Positions 1 to 8,811 of a stretch of DNA of 64,000 nucleotides are shown here, piece by piece. This DNA comes from Cellulomonas hominis (GTDB taxonomy: Bacteria; Actinomycetota; Actinomycetes; Actinomycetales; Cellulomonadaceae): contig NZ_JACHDN010000001.1 in the NCBI RefSeq assembly GCF_014201095.1, positions 1,054,001 through 1,118,000 on the forward strand, given 5' to 3'. The number at the start of each line of letters is the position of its first letter. The stretch's first letter is position 1. A model generated the notes under the pieces. The model did no database searches, was not told where the DNA came from, and worked only from the letters and a program-made list of their open reading frames with translations. The position numbers and the translations under genes are program-made.

Positions 1-1
1 G

Positions 2-16
2 CACGTCACCAGGCTA
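2..16 (-). promoter_or_regulatory. Candidate leaderless promoter and start of a gene leaving the left edge
   Basis: On the minus strand a TAGCCT hexamer (16 to 11) is followed by six bases and then GTG at 4 to 2, the same layout seen before many genes in this window. A gene probably begins here and runs off the left edge, but only one codon is visible, so its product cannot be judged. Confidence 0.3.
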
Positions 17-74
17 CCGGCACCGCCGCGCACGCACCGCCGTCATCCGTGTGCCGGCGGCACCGGCGATCCCC

Positions 75-1364
75 TCAGCCGAGGGCCTCGGTGTCCGCGA
101 GGTCGGCGCCGCCCTCGATCGCCTGCAGCCGGGTGGACGGCTGGTAGACCGTGGCGAGCAGGGCCCGGGCCTCGCGGAGCGCGGTCAGGTACACCAGCGA
201 GACGTGCAGCGCGGAGTACGGGGACCGGATGCTCGGCGACGACTCCTCGGCGATCGCGTCCAGGTACGCGTCGAGCACGTCGCAGGCGGCGACCACCCGC
301 GCGCTCGGCTGGGACCGGTGCAGTTCCGGGTCGAGGTCCGCGACCGGGACGTCCAGCAGCTCGGAGACGATGCGGACCAGCGCCTCGGTCGACGCCTCCA
401 GCGGGTCCTGGGGCGCGAGGATCTCGGCGGCGCGGGTGCGGGCGAGCGCCATCAGCGGGATCTCGTCGTCGTGGTGACCGGCCGTGGCCAGCACCTCGAG
501 GACCAGCATCGCGCGCAGCCGCTCCCGGCCCAGCAGCACGAGGGCCTGGTGCAGGTTGCGCACGGTGCGCCCGGCGCCGGACACGGAGTTGACGACGCGG
601 AACACCTTGAGCGCGATCGCCGGGTCGGCGGCCGTCAGCCGGGCGAGCCGGCGGTACGAGACGCCGGGGTCCCCGAGCTGCACCAGCAGCCGGCCCGCGA
701 CCATCGCGTGGTGCGCGAGCGCCGGCCGGGTGAGCACCGTCGGCCGGCGGAAGTGGTAGCCCTGGAACAGGTCGAAGCCGGCGTCCTGCGCGGCGAGGAA
801 GTCCTCCTCGTCCTCGACGTGCTCGGCGACCAGCGCGGCGGTCGGGGCCTCGCGGCGCAGCCGGGCCGCGAACGACGCGAGCCGGTCGCCGAGGTCGGAC
901 ATGTCGACCTTGACGTAGTCGGCGTACGGCAGCAGGCGCCACCGGGCGTCGCCGGGCACGAAGTCGTCCAGCGCGATGCCGAAGCCGAGGGTGCGCAGCC
1001 GCTCGATGCCGGCCACCACCTCGTCGTCCGCGGGGACCTGCTCGAGCACCTCGAGCACGACGCGGTGCGGGTCCAGCGCCACCGGCAGCTCGTCGACGAT
1101 GAACGACCGCGGCACGTTGACGAACAGGTCGCCGTTGCCCGCGAGGTCCTCGACGCCGAACTCCGTGAGCGTGGCGACGATGACCGTGGCCGTCGCCCGG
1201 TTGTCGTCGATGCCCGGGCGCACGCCGGACTCCTCGGCGTCGGCGCTGGCGCGGAACAGCAGCTCGTGCCCGATGGGACGGCTCAGGACGTCGTAGATGC
1301 CCTGCCGCGCGACGCACACCTCGTGCGTCGCTCCGGGCAGGTGCCCGGCGGTGATCGGGGCCAT
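75..1364 (-). CDS. EAL-HDOD two-domain signalling protein (YuxH-like)
   Basis: The product is 429 aa and cytoplasmic, with no membrane segment. The first half is an EAL-type (cyclic-di-GMP phosphodiesterase) fold. It shows GHELLFR where EAL would be, FVNV, EVLE, ALDDF, VKVD and FQGYHF. The second half is an HDOD domain (DPAIALKVFRVVNS). This order is typical of the YuxH/CdgJ family, in which the EAL part is often a degenerate c-di-GMP binder. Here EAL reads HEL, so catalytic activity is uncertain. I chose the ATG at 1364 because GGAAGGGA lies just upstream; an in-frame ATG at 1433 lacks such a site. It is transcribed away from the M20 gene after a 111-base gap and looks monocistronic. Family assignment is firm; function in this organism is inferred. 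Confidence 0.85.
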   Translation of the reverse strand: MAPITAGHLPGATHEVCVARQGIYDVLSRPIGHELLFRASADAEESGVRPGIDDNRATATVIVATLTEFGVEDLAGNGDLFVNVPRSFIVDELPVALDPHRVVLEVLEQVPADDEVVAGIERLRTLGFGIALDDFVPGDARWRLLPYADYVKVDMSDLGDRLASFAARLRREAPTAALVAEHVEDEEDFLAAQDAGFDLFQGYHFRRPTVLTRPALAHHAMVAGRLLVQLGDPGVSYRRLARLTAADPAIALKVFRVVNSVSGAGRTVRNLHQALVLLGRERLRAMLVLEVLATAGHHDDEIPLMALARTRAAEILAPQDPLEASTEALVRIVSELLDVPVADLDPELHRSQPSARVVAACDVLDAYLDAIAEESSPSIRSPYSALHVSLVYLTALREARALLATVYQPSTRLQAIEGGADLADTEALG

Positions 1365-1475
1365 GCGGGTCCCTTCCGGTCGGCCGCCCTCGTCTCGGGC
1401 CGCGCTGTGGCGTGACACCAGGTTCATCGGCATCGTGACCGGGGACCTGAGGGCCGCGACGGATGGACCCCCTGA

Positions 1476-2691
1476 TCAGCCCTGGGCGAGCCGGTCCAGC
1501 GCCAGCGCGGCGAGCACGGCGGGCCCGACCGCGAGGGCCTCGTCGGCGAACCGGGCCCCGGGCGCGTGGTTGTAGGCGGCGGTCGCGGGGTCGACCCCGG
1601 CGGGCGTGGCGCCCAGGCCGAGGTACGTGCCGGGCACCTCCTCCAGGACGTAGGAGAAGTCCTCCGCGCCGGGCAGCGGCTGGGGCGCCGGGTAGAAGGC
1701 CCGGTCCCCGAACAGCCCCCGGGGTGAGCCCCGCGAGCCGGTCGACCTCCTCCGGGGTGTTCACGGTGACCGGGTAGCCGCGCTGGTAGTCGACGGTCAC
1801 GGTGAGGCCGTGCGCGGCGGCGATCCCCTCGCACACCCGCGCGAACCGCTCGGGGACCCGGCTGTGCGCCTCCTCGGAGAACGAGCGGACCGTCGCCTCG
1901 ATCCGCGCCTCGCCGGGGATGACGTTGTCGGTGGTGCCCGCGTCGATGCGCCCCACGGTGACCACGACCGGGTCGAACGCGTCGAACTGCCGCGTCACCA
2001 TCTGCTGCAGCGCGAGGACGATCTCGGCGGCCACCGGCACCGGGTCGAGCGCCAGGTGCGGCATCGAGCCGTGCCCGCCGCGCCCGTGCACCGTGACGTG
2101 CACCGTGTCGGCGGCGGCGAGCAGCGTCCCCGGCCGGCTGGTCACCAGGCCGGTCGGCAGGATCGCGGACATCACGTGCAGGCCGTAGGCGGCGACGACC
2201 CGCTCGCCGGCGGCGTCCAGCACGCCCTCCTCGATCATCAGGCGGGCGCCGTGGTCGCCCTCCTCGCCGGGCTGGAACATGAGCACGACCGACCCGGGCA
2301 GCTCCGCGCGGCGGGCGGCGAGCAGCCGGGCCGCGCCCACGAGGCCCGCCGTGTGCAGGTCGTGCCCGCACGCGTGCATGACGCCGGGGTTCTCGGACGC
2401 GAACGCCTCGCCGGAGTCCTCGGTCACGGGCAGCGCGTCCATGTCCCCGCGCAGCAGCACCGCGGGGCCCGGCCGCCCGCCGCGCAGCACGGCCACCACC
2501 GACGAGAGCCCCGCGCCCGTCGTGACCTCCAGGTCCAGCGGCGCGAGCGCGTCGAGCACGAGCCGCTGCGTGCGCGGCAGGTCGAGGCCGAGCTCCGGGG
2601 TGCGGTGCAGGGCGTGCCGCAGCGCGGCGATCTCCGGGAGCTGGGCGGCGGCCTCGGCGCGCAGCGCGGACAGGACGGCGGGCTCGAGCAC
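1476..2691 (-). pseudogene. M20 family amidohydrolase (hippurate hydrolase-like), frameshifted
   Basis: The gene encodes an M20D metallopeptidase/amidohydrolase that would cleave N-acyl or aminoacyl amides. The metal and catalytic motifs are visible: GDMDALP, HACGHDLHTA, PGEEG and the dimerisation-domain GGHGSMPH. The reading frame breaks at a C/G homopolymer (plus-strand 1716-1724, five C then four G). With one base removed, the C-terminus continues without a stop as TPGLFGDRAFYP, then GAEDFSYVLEEVPGTYLGLG, an NHAPG motif and a stop at 1476. The repaired protein would be about 404 aa, normal for the family. As given, the last metal-binding region is lost. This may be a true pseudogene or a homopolymer sequencing error. 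The GTG start at 2691 has GGAGGT seven bases upstream, inside the end of the symporter gene, so the two genes are translationally coupled. Confidence 0.8.
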
Positions 2692-2694
2692 GGA

Positions 2695-3981
2695 TCAGAC
2701 CTCCAGCGCGGCGGACGGCTCCGCCGCCGTGTCGACGGGGTACATCAGGCGCTCCGACACCAGCCACGACCCGACGGCGGAGACCGCGAGCCCGGCGGCG
2801 GCGTAGACGGGCACGAGGCGGAGCGCGTCCTGCGCGATCAACCACTCGGCCACGAACAGGAACGTACCCCCGAACAGGGCGATCGCGGCCCCGGCCGTGA
2901 CGCCGAGACCGACCGCCCGGATCGGCACGGGGAACAGCCGGGCGCCGGCGACCGGGGTGACGCCGAACTGGAGCCCGACGCAGATCGTGAACAGCGGCGC
3001 GGCGACCACGTACGGCAGGGCGCCCGACGCCATCGCCAGCATCAGCGGCACCACCAGGACGGCCGCCGCGGTGAACCCGGTGCGGATCAGCGCCAGCGGC
3101 CCGAACCGGTCGGCCAGGAAGCCCGACGTGATCATCGCCAGCAGCAGGCAGACCAGGGCGACCGTGTGCTGCGACGTCGCCTGCGCCTCGGTGTACCGGC
3201 CCGTGTGGCCCGCGAACTCCGGCAGGTACACCGAGCCGAAGTAGACGCCCATCGTGGAGCCGATGGTCAGCATGAACGCGAGGGCCATCCGCCCGGCGTG
3301 CCGGCGCAGCAGCGGCCCGGGCGCCTGGGGCCCCTCGGCGCGCGAGCGCTCGAACACCTCGGACTCCGGCACACCGCGCCGGATCCACAGCGCGAGCAGC
3401 CCGCACAGCGCCGCGACGACGAACGCGATCCGCCACCCGCCGTCCCGGACCGCGTCGGCCCCGAGGACGCCCAGCAGCACCGCGAGCACCACCGTGGCGC
3501 CGAGGGTGCCGAGCGCGTCGCCGGAGTACGCGAACGCCCCGTACCGGTGCCGCCGGTCGGCGGGCGCCACCTCGACCACGTAGGTCGCGGCCGTGGCGAC
3601 CTCGCCGCCCATGGCGATGCCCTGCAGCACCCGGGCGCCCACCACGACGACGGCCGCCCACCAGCCCGCGACCGCGTACGTCGGCGCCACGGCGATCAGG
3701 GCCGAGCCGACCGCGATCAGCGACACGGACACCAGCAGCCCGGTGCGCCGCCCGCGGGTGTAGGTGACCCGCCCCATGAGGTACGACCCGACCGGCCGCG
3801 CCACGAACCCGATCGCGAACACCGCGTACGCACCGAGCACCTTCGCCACCGGGTCGTCCCCGGGGAAGACCTGCCCGGCGAAGTACGGCGCGAGCAGCCC
3901 GTACATCGTCCAGTCCAGGGACTCGACGAAGATCCCCGCCGTGCTGGCGACCACCACGCGCGTCCGGCGCACACCCGCCAC
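2695..3981 (-). CDS. MFS transporter, metabolite:H+ symporter (MHS) family
   Basis: The protein is 428 aa with about 12 membrane segments. The N-terminus carries the MHS signature: DWTMYGLLAPYFAG, FPGDDPVAKVLGAYAVFAIGFVARP and the loop GRVTYTRGRRTG. The family imports organic acids, betaine/proline-type osmolytes or aromatic acids with protons. The partner M20 amidohydrolase starts three bases after the stop, so an amide or acylated amino acid that is imported and then hydrolysed is a reasonable guess. The open frame extends far upstream to 4374, but the GTG at 3981 is preferred: GGGAGG lies five bases before it, and the extra N-terminal stretch is arginine-rich shadow coding. The substrate is not determinable from sequence. 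Confidence 0.85.
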   Translation of the reverse strand: MAGVRRTRVVVASTAGIFVESLDWTMYGLLAPYFAGQVFPGDDPVAKVLGAYAVFAIGFVARPVGSYLMGRVTYTRGRRTGLLVSVSLIAVGSALIAVAPTYAVAGWWAAVVVVGARVLQGIAMGGEVATAATYVVEVAPADRRHRYGAFAYSGDALGTLGATVVLAVLLGVLGADAVRDGGWRIAFVVAALCGLLALWIRRGVPESEVFERSRAEGPQAPGPLLRRHAGRMALAFMLTIGSTMGVYFGSVYLPEFAGHTGRYTEAQATSQHTVALVCLLLAMITSGFLADRFGPLALIRTGFTAAAVLVVPLMLAMASGALPYVVAAPLFTICVGLQFGVTPVAGARLFPVPIRAVGLGVTAGAAIALFGGTFLFVAEWLIAQDALRLVPVYAAAGLAVSAVGSWLVSERLMYPVDTAAEPSAALEV

Positions 3982-4091
3982 CGCTGCCTCCCGTTGCCGG
4001 CGCGTCGGGTCGGCGCGCGGTGGACCGCATCGTGCACCCGCCAGGTTTCCGGCCGGTGACCGACGCGCCGCGTGGGCGGCGATCCCTATCG

Positions 4092-4112
4092 CAGTATCAT
4101 TAGTGATACTGT
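4092..4112 (+). promoter_or_regulatory. HicAB operator and -10 element
   Basis: CAGTATCA (4092-4099) and TGATACTG (4104-4111) form a perfect 8-bp inverted repeat with a TTAG spacer, an AT-rich island in GC-rich DNA. TACTGT (4107-4112) fits a TANNNT -10 hexamer six bases before the hicA ATG. The palindrome therefore overlaps the promoter, as expected for autoregulation by the HicB ribbon-helix-helix antitoxin. This is inference from position and symmetry. Confidence 0.65.
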
Positions 4113-4118
4113 CTGGCG

Positions 4119-4370
4119 ATGAAGGTCGACGACGTGGTCGCACGGATGGCGGCGAACCCGCGCAACGTGCGGTACGCCGACCTCGTGCGCGTGTGCGAGC
4201 ACCACTTCGGTACACCGCGACGCAGCGGCGGCTCGCACGCGGTGTTCCGGACACCGTGGCCCGGTGACCCCCGGGTGAACATCCAGGACGACCACGGCAA
4301 GGCCAAGGCGTACCAGGTGCGCCAGGTCCTCGCCGCGATCGACAGGCTGACCGAGGGAGGGGCGACATGA
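4119..4370 (+). CDS. hicA: HicA-family mRNA interferase toxin
   Basis: The product is 83 aa. HicA toxins are small double-stranded-RNA-binding-fold proteins that cleave mRNA through a single histidine. The signature is visible: RRSGGSHAVFRTP around residues 33-45, with the catalytic His in GSH, followed by a basic region and the C-terminal helix VRQVLAAIDRL. The stop overlaps the next gene as ATGA, the normal toxin-first order of hicAB. No Shine-Dalgarno is visible. A TANNNT hexamer six bases upstream suggests a leaderless transcript, which would keep toxin translation low. The neighbours are core genes, so this may be a small acquired module. The family call is good; activity is untested. 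Confidence 0.82.
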   Translation: MKVDDVVARMAANPRNVRYADLVRVCEHHFGTPRRSGGSHAVFRTPWPGDPRVNIQDDHGKAKAYQVRQVLAAIDRLTEGGAT

Positions 4371-4696
4371 GCACGGCGGAGCACTACACCTACCGGGTGC
4401 GCTGGTCCGGGGAGGACGAGGACTACCTCGCGACGGTGGCGGAGTTCGGGTCGCTGTCCTGGCTCGCGCCGACGCCCGCCGAGGCGCTGACCGGGGCCCT
4501 GGCGCTCGTGGCGGAGGTGCTGGAGGACATGGCCGAGTCGGGCGAGGCCCCGCCTGCACCGCTGGCGGAGCGGCGGTACTCCGGCAAGTTCGTGGTGCGC
4601 ATCCCCCCGGAGGCGCACCGGCGCCTGGCGATCGAGGCGGCCGAGCAGCACGTCTCGCTCAACCGGCTCGCGTCCCAGCGTCTCGCCGGGGTCTGA
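4367..4696 (+). CDS. hicB: HicB-like antitoxin with ribbon-helix-helix domain
   Basis: The product is 109 aa. Residues 1-60 form the HicB partial RNase H-like fold (YRVRWSGEDEDYLATVAEF, then a PTPAEALTGALALV helix), which would bind and block HicA. Residues 68-108 form an Arc/MetJ-type ribbon-helix-helix (SGKFVVRIPPEAHRRLAIEA, then SLNRLASQRL) that binds DNA. ATGA overlap with hicA ensures coupled translation. The palindrome at 4092-4111 is the obvious operator candidate. The gene is followed within about 50 bases by an unrelated helicase-associated gene with its own promoter. Confidence 0.82.
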   Translation: MSTAEHYTYRVRWSGEDEDYLATVAEFGSLSWLAPTPAEALTGALALVAEVLEDMAESGEAPPAPLAERRYSGKFVVRIPPEAHRRLAIEAAEQHVSLNRLASQRLAGV

Positions 4697-4743
4697 CCAC
4701 CGCGCGCCCCGGCGTGCCGCCCGGCCGCCGTATCGTGGTGCGG

Positions 4744-7068
4744 ATGGCCACGTTCAGCGAGCACCTGCGCGGCAGGTCCGACGACGATCTCGTGCGCCTG
4801 CTGCTGCGCCGGCCCGACCTGGCGCACCCGTCGCCGGCCACGCTCGCCTCGCTCGCCGCCCGCGCCACGAGCCGGCCGAGCCTGGACCGGGCGCTCGCCG
4901 CCGTGGACGCCGCGGTGCTGCAGGCCGTCGAGGCGGTCGTCGTGCTGCTGGACGGGGCCGACCCGGGTGCCGGGGTGCGGGCACGGGACGTCGTGGCCGC
5001 GGTGGGGGCGGACCGGTCCGCGGCGGCCGGCGTGCGGGCCGCCGTGCAGGACGCCACCGACCTCGCGCTGCTCCACCCGGTCGGCGGGCGCGCGACCGAC
5101 CCGGTGCTGAGGCCGGCCCCCGGCGTCGCCGAGCTGCTCGGGCCGGGCGTCGCGGGGCTCGCCGCCGCGGGCGCGCACGACCCGGACGAGGCCGCCGCGC
5201 GGGAGGCGCTGGCCGCCGCGCCGGCCGCCGGCCGCGCCGTGCTCGACGCGCTGACGTGGGGGCCGCCGGTCGGCGTCCGCCCGGGCGCGGGCCCCGCCGC
5301 CGACGCGGTGACCGAGCTGCTGCGGCTCGGCCTGCTGCTGCGGGCCGACGACCGGCACGTGCTGCTGCCCCGCTCCGTCGCCCTCGTGCTGCGGGACGGC
5401 CGGACGCACCGCGCACCCGCGACTGCGCCTCCCTCCGCGGACCTGCCGCACCGGGACCCGGGCCTCGTCGAGGCCGAGCACGCCGCCGCGGCCGAGCGCG
5501 CCGCCCGGCTCGTCGCCGCGCTGGTGCGGCTCTGGGAGCAGGCGCCCCCGCCGGTGCTGCGCGCGGGCGGGCTCGGCGTCCGCGACCTGCGGCGCACGGC
5601 CCAGGTGCTGGAGGTCACCGACGCCGAGGCGGCGTTCGTCGTCGAGCTCGCCGGCGTCGGCGGCCTGGTGCGGGACGACGGCGAGGAGTCCCCGCGGTGG
5701 GTGCCGACCACGGCCGCCGACGAGTGGCTGGCCCTCGACCTGCCGGCGCGCTGGGCGCGGCTCGCCGCCGGGTGGGCGGCCACCACCCGGACGCCGTCGC
5801 TCGTCGGCACCCGGGACGACCGCGGCACCGTGCGCGCGGCGCTCGGGCCGGACGGTGGCCGCCCCTGGGCGCCCCGGCTGCGCCGCCAGGTGCTCGACGT
5901 GCTCGCGGACGCCGGGGAGGGCGCCGCTCCGGACGCCGGGCAGGTCCGGTCCGTCCTGGCCTGGCGCGCCCCGCGCGCGGTCCCGCCCCTGGACGCGGTC
6001 GAGGCGGTGCTGCGCGAGGCGGGCTGGCTCGGCGTGGTCGGTGCCGGCGCGCTGTCCGCCGCCGGGCGCGCGCTCGGCGACGACGACCCCCTGCCGGGCC
6101 TTGCCGCGGCGCTGGACGCCGCCCTGCCCCCCGCGGTGGACGACCTGCTGCTCCAGGCCGACCTCACCGGGATCGTCCCCGGGCGGCCGAGCGCTCGGCT
6201 GGAGGCCCTGCTGGACGCCGCCGCCCGGGTGGAGTCCCGCGGCGGCGCCCTGACCGTGCGGTTCACCCCGGAGTCCGTCCGGGCCGCGCTGGACGCCGGC
6301 ACCACGGCGGACGACCTGCTCGCCGCCCTGGCGGGGCACGCTCGCGGCGGGGTGCCGCAGCCGCTCGAGTACCTGGTGCGCGACGCCGCCCGGCGCCACG
6401 GCCGGCTGCGCACCGGCGCCGCGTCGTCGTACGTCCGCACCGAGGACCCCGCGCTGCTCGCCGGGCTCGCCGAGGACCCCCGGCACGCGTCCCTGGGGCT
6501 GGTGCGGCTCGCGCCGACGGTGCTCGCCGCGCAGGCGCCGCTGCACGAGCTGCTCGCCGCGCTGCGCGCGCACGGGCTCGCCCCGGTCGCGGAGACGCCG
6601 GACGGCCAGGTGCTGCACGCCGCGCCGACCGTGCGCCGGGTCGCCGCGGCCCGGCAGCGCGCGGAGGAACCCGGGCGCGGGGCGGTCCCGCCGGCCGAGC
6701 GGGCCCGCACCCTGGTCGAGGTGCTGCGCCGGGCCGGCGCCGAGCGGGCCGCCGCACCGGCCGCGACCCCCGGGCGCTCGCCTGGCCGCGCGCCCGGCCG
6801 GCCCGCGGGAACAGCCGACCCCGCCGAGGCGTTGGGGCTGCTGCGCGAGGCGGCGGCCGGGCACACCGAGGTCTGGCTCGACCTGGTCGGCTCGCGCGGC
6901 GCCCTGGAGCGGCGGCGCGTGCGGCCCGTCCGGGTGGACGGCGGCCGCGTGCGCGTGGTGGACACCGCCCGGGACGCCGAGATCGTCGTCGCCGCGCACC
7001 GCGTGGCCGGGGTCGCGCCCGTGGACACGCCCGCACCCGATCACGCACCGAGGACGGAGACCGCATGA
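4744..7068 (+). CDS. Helicase-associated domain protein, partner of XPB
   Basis: The product is 774 aa and Ala/Leu/Arg-rich, with no membrane segment. It resembles the large actinobacterial helicase-associated (XPB/Ssl2-like N-terminal) proteins that lie immediately before a bacterial XPB gene. A recognisable helicase_C_3-like stretch surrounds DLTGIVPGRPSARLEALLDA, and the C-terminus is WYL-like in flavour (EVWLDLVGSRGALERRRVRP, then VDGGRVRVVDTARD). Its stop overlaps the XPB start (ATGA), so the two are co-translated and probably act together on damaged DNA or stalled transcription; the mechanism is unknown. ATG 4744 follows TATCGT (4731-4736) by seven bases with no Shine-Dalgarno, so the start is probably leaderless. 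The ATP-binding motifs of a helicase are absent, so it is not itself an ATPase. Confidence 0.75.
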   Translation: MATFSEHLRGRSDDDLVRLLLRRPDLAHPSPATLASLAARATSRPSLDRALAAVDAAVLQAVEAVVVLLDGADPGAGVRARDVVAAVGADRSAAAGVRAAVQDATDLALLHPVGGRATDPVLRPAPGVAELLGPGVAGLAAAGAHDPDEAAAREALAAAPAAGRAVLDALTWGPPVGVRPGAGPAADAVTELLRLGLLLRADDRHVLLPRSVALVLRDGRTHRAPATAPPSADLPHRDPGLVEAEHAAAAERAARLVAALVRLWEQAPPPVLRAGGLGVRDLRRTAQVLEVTDAEAAFVVELAGVGGLVRDDGEESPRWVPTTAADEWLALDLPARWARLAAGWAATTRTPSLVGTRDDRGTVRAALGPDGGRPWAPRLRRQVLDVLADAGEGAAPDAGQVRSVLAWRAPRAVPPLDAVEAVLREAGWLGVVGAGALSAAGRALGDDDPLPGLAAALDAALPPAVDDLLLQADLTGIVPGRPSARLEALLDAAARVESRGGALTVRFTPESVRAALDAGTTADDLLAALAGHARGGVPQPLEYLVRDAARRHGRLRTGAASSYVRTEDPALLAGLAEDPRHASLGLVRLAPTVLAAQAPLHELLAALRAHGLAPVAETPDGQVLHAAPTVRRVAAARQRAEEPGRGAVPPAERARTLVEVLRRAGAERAAAPAATPGRSPGRAPGRPAGTADPAEALGLLREAAAGHTEVWLDLVGSRGALERRRVRPVRVDGGRVRVVDTARDAEIVVAAHRVAGVAPVDTPAPDHAPRTETA

Positions 7069-8747
7069 CCGACGGACCGCTGATCGTCCAGAGCGACAAG
7101 ACCCTCCTGCTCGAGGTCGACCACGACCGCGCCGAGGCCTGCCGCCGCGCCATCGCCCCGTTCGCGGAGCTCGAGCGCGCCCCCGAGCACGTGCACACCT
7201 ACCGGCTGACCCCGCTCGGCCTGTGGAACGCCCGCGCCGCGGGGCACGACGCCGAGCAGGTCGTCGACGTCCTGCTCGAGTACTCCCGCTACCCGGTGCC
7301 GCACGCGCTGCTGGTCGACGTCGCCGAGACGATGTCCCGCTACGGGCGGCTGCAGCTCGTCGCCCACCCGGTGCACGGCCTGGTCCTGCACGCCCTCGAC
7401 GCCGCCGTGCTGGCCGAAGTGCTGCGCTCGAAGCGGACCGCCGGCCTGGTCGGCGAGCGGATCGACGCGACCGACGTCGTCGTGCACCCCTCGGAGCGCG
7501 GCACGCTGAAGCAGGCGCTGCTCAAGCTCGGCTGGCCCGCCGAGGACCTCGCGGGCTACGTCGACGGCGAGGCGCACCCGATCGACCTCGACACCTCCGG
7601 CGAGTCCGACCCGTCCGCCGACGGCACGCCGCGACCGTGGCAGCTCCGGCCGTACCAGGCCGAGGCCGCGGACGGGTTCTGGCACGGCGGCTCCGGCGTC
7701 GTCGTGCTGCCGTGCGGCGCCGGCAAGACGCTGGTCGGGGCGGCCGCCATGGCGCGCTCGAAGACCACCACGCTGATCCTCGTCACCAACACCGTGTCCG
7801 CCCGGCAGTGGCGGGACGAGCTGGTCCGCCGCACCTCGCTGACCCCGGACGAGATCGGCGAGTACTCCGGCTCCCGCAAGGAGATCCGGCCGGTCACGAT
7901 CGCGACCTACCAGGTGCTGACCCTGCGCCGGAAGGGCGTGTACCCGCACCTGGAGCTGCTGGACGCCCGCGACTGGGGCCTCATCGTCTACGACGAGGTG
8001 CACCTGCTCCCGGCGCCGATCTTCCGGATGACGGCCGACCTGCAGGCCCGCCGACGGCTCGGCCTCACGGCGACGCTCGTGCGCGAGGACGGCCGCGAGG
8101 ACGAGGTGTTCAGCCTCATCGGCCCCAAGCGGTACGACGCCCCGTGGAAGGACATCGAGGCGCAGGGCTACATCGCGCCGGCGGACTGCGTCGAGGTGCG
8201 CCTGACGCTGCCCGACCGGGACCGGATGCTCTACGCGACCGCCGAGCCGGAGGACAAGTACCGCCTCGCCGCGAGCGCCCCGGGCAAGACCGACGTCGTC
8301 AAGCACCTGGTGGCGCAGCACGCCGGCGAGCCGCTGCTCGTCATCGGGCAGTACATCGACCAGCTCGAGGAGCTCGCGGCCGACATCGGCGCCCCGGTCA
8401 TCACGGGAGCCACGACGGTCAACGAGCGGCAGCGGCTGTTCGACGCGTTCCGCGCCGGGGAGATCACCACGCTCGTCGTGTCCAAGGTGGCGAACTTCTC
8501 GATCGACCTGCCCGAGGCGTCCGTCGCGATCCAGGTCTCCGGGTCGTTCGGGTCCCGGCAGGAGGAGGCCCAGCGCCTCGGCCGCCTGCTGCGCCCCAAG
8601 GGCGACGGCCGCACCGCGCACTTCTACGCGGTGGTCGCCCGGGACACCGTCGACCAGGACTTCGCGGCGCACCGGCAGCGCTTCCTGGCCGAGCAGGGCT
8701 ACGCGTACCGCATCGTCGACGCGGAGGACCTCGAGCAGCCGGCCTGA
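7065..8747 (+). CDS. DNA repair helicase XPB (SF2)
   Basis: The product is a 560-aa 3'-5' superfamily 2 helicase of the bacterial/archaeal XPB (ERCC3) type. The order is an N-terminal XPB_N-like damage-recognition region (1-190), then Walker A PCGAGKT near 217, the DEVH box YDEVHLLP near 309, motif III LTATLVREDGRED near 333 (this includes the RED motif), and motif VI QEEAQRLGRLLRPK near 500. Family members unwind DNA in nucleotide excision repair; in bacteria the role is poorly defined. Translation is coupled to the preceding helicase-associated gene through ATGA. No clear terminator is seen in the 64 bases before the next gene. Confidence 0.92.
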   Translation: MTDGPLIVQSDKTLLLEVDHDRAEACRRAIAPFAELERAPEHVHTYRLTPLGLWNARAAGHDAEQVVDVLLEYSRYPVPHALLVDVAETMSRYGRLQLVAHPVHGLVLHALDAAVLAEVLRSKRTAGLVGERIDATDVVVHPSERGTLKQALLKLGWPAEDLAGYVDGEAHPIDLDTSGESDPSADGTPRPWQLRPYQAEAADGFWHGGSGVVVLPCGAGKTLVGAAAMARSKTTTLILVTNTVSARQWRDELVRRTSLTPDEIGEYSGSRKEIRPVTIATYQVLTLRRKGVYPHLELLDARDWGLIVYDEVHLLPAPIFRMTADLQARRRLGLTATLVREDGREDEVFSLIGPKRYDAPWKDIEAQGYIAPADCVEVRLTLPDRDRMLYATAEPEDKYRLAASAPGKTDVVKHLVAQHAGEPLLVIGQYIDQLEELAADIGAPVITGATTVNERQRLFDAFRAGEITTLVVSKVANFSIDLPEASVAIQVSGSFGSRQEEAQRLGRLLRPKGDGRTAHFYAVVARDTVDQDFAAHRQRFLAEQGYAYRIVDAEDLEQPA

Positions 8748-8811
8748 CCCGGGAACCTCTCGGGCGCGCTTCTCGTTGCGACGGGTGCACGCCCTGAGAA
8801 AGGATCGTCGG

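Noticed and set aside
1424..4030. An 868-aa minus-strand open frame across the symporter and amidohydrolase
   Set aside because: Arg/Ala/Gly-rich out-of-frame reading with no motifs; the real proteins are in other frames.
4092..4696. hicAB as part of an integrated mobile element
   Set aside because: No integrase, transposase, tRNA-adjacent repeat or change in base composition was seen around it.
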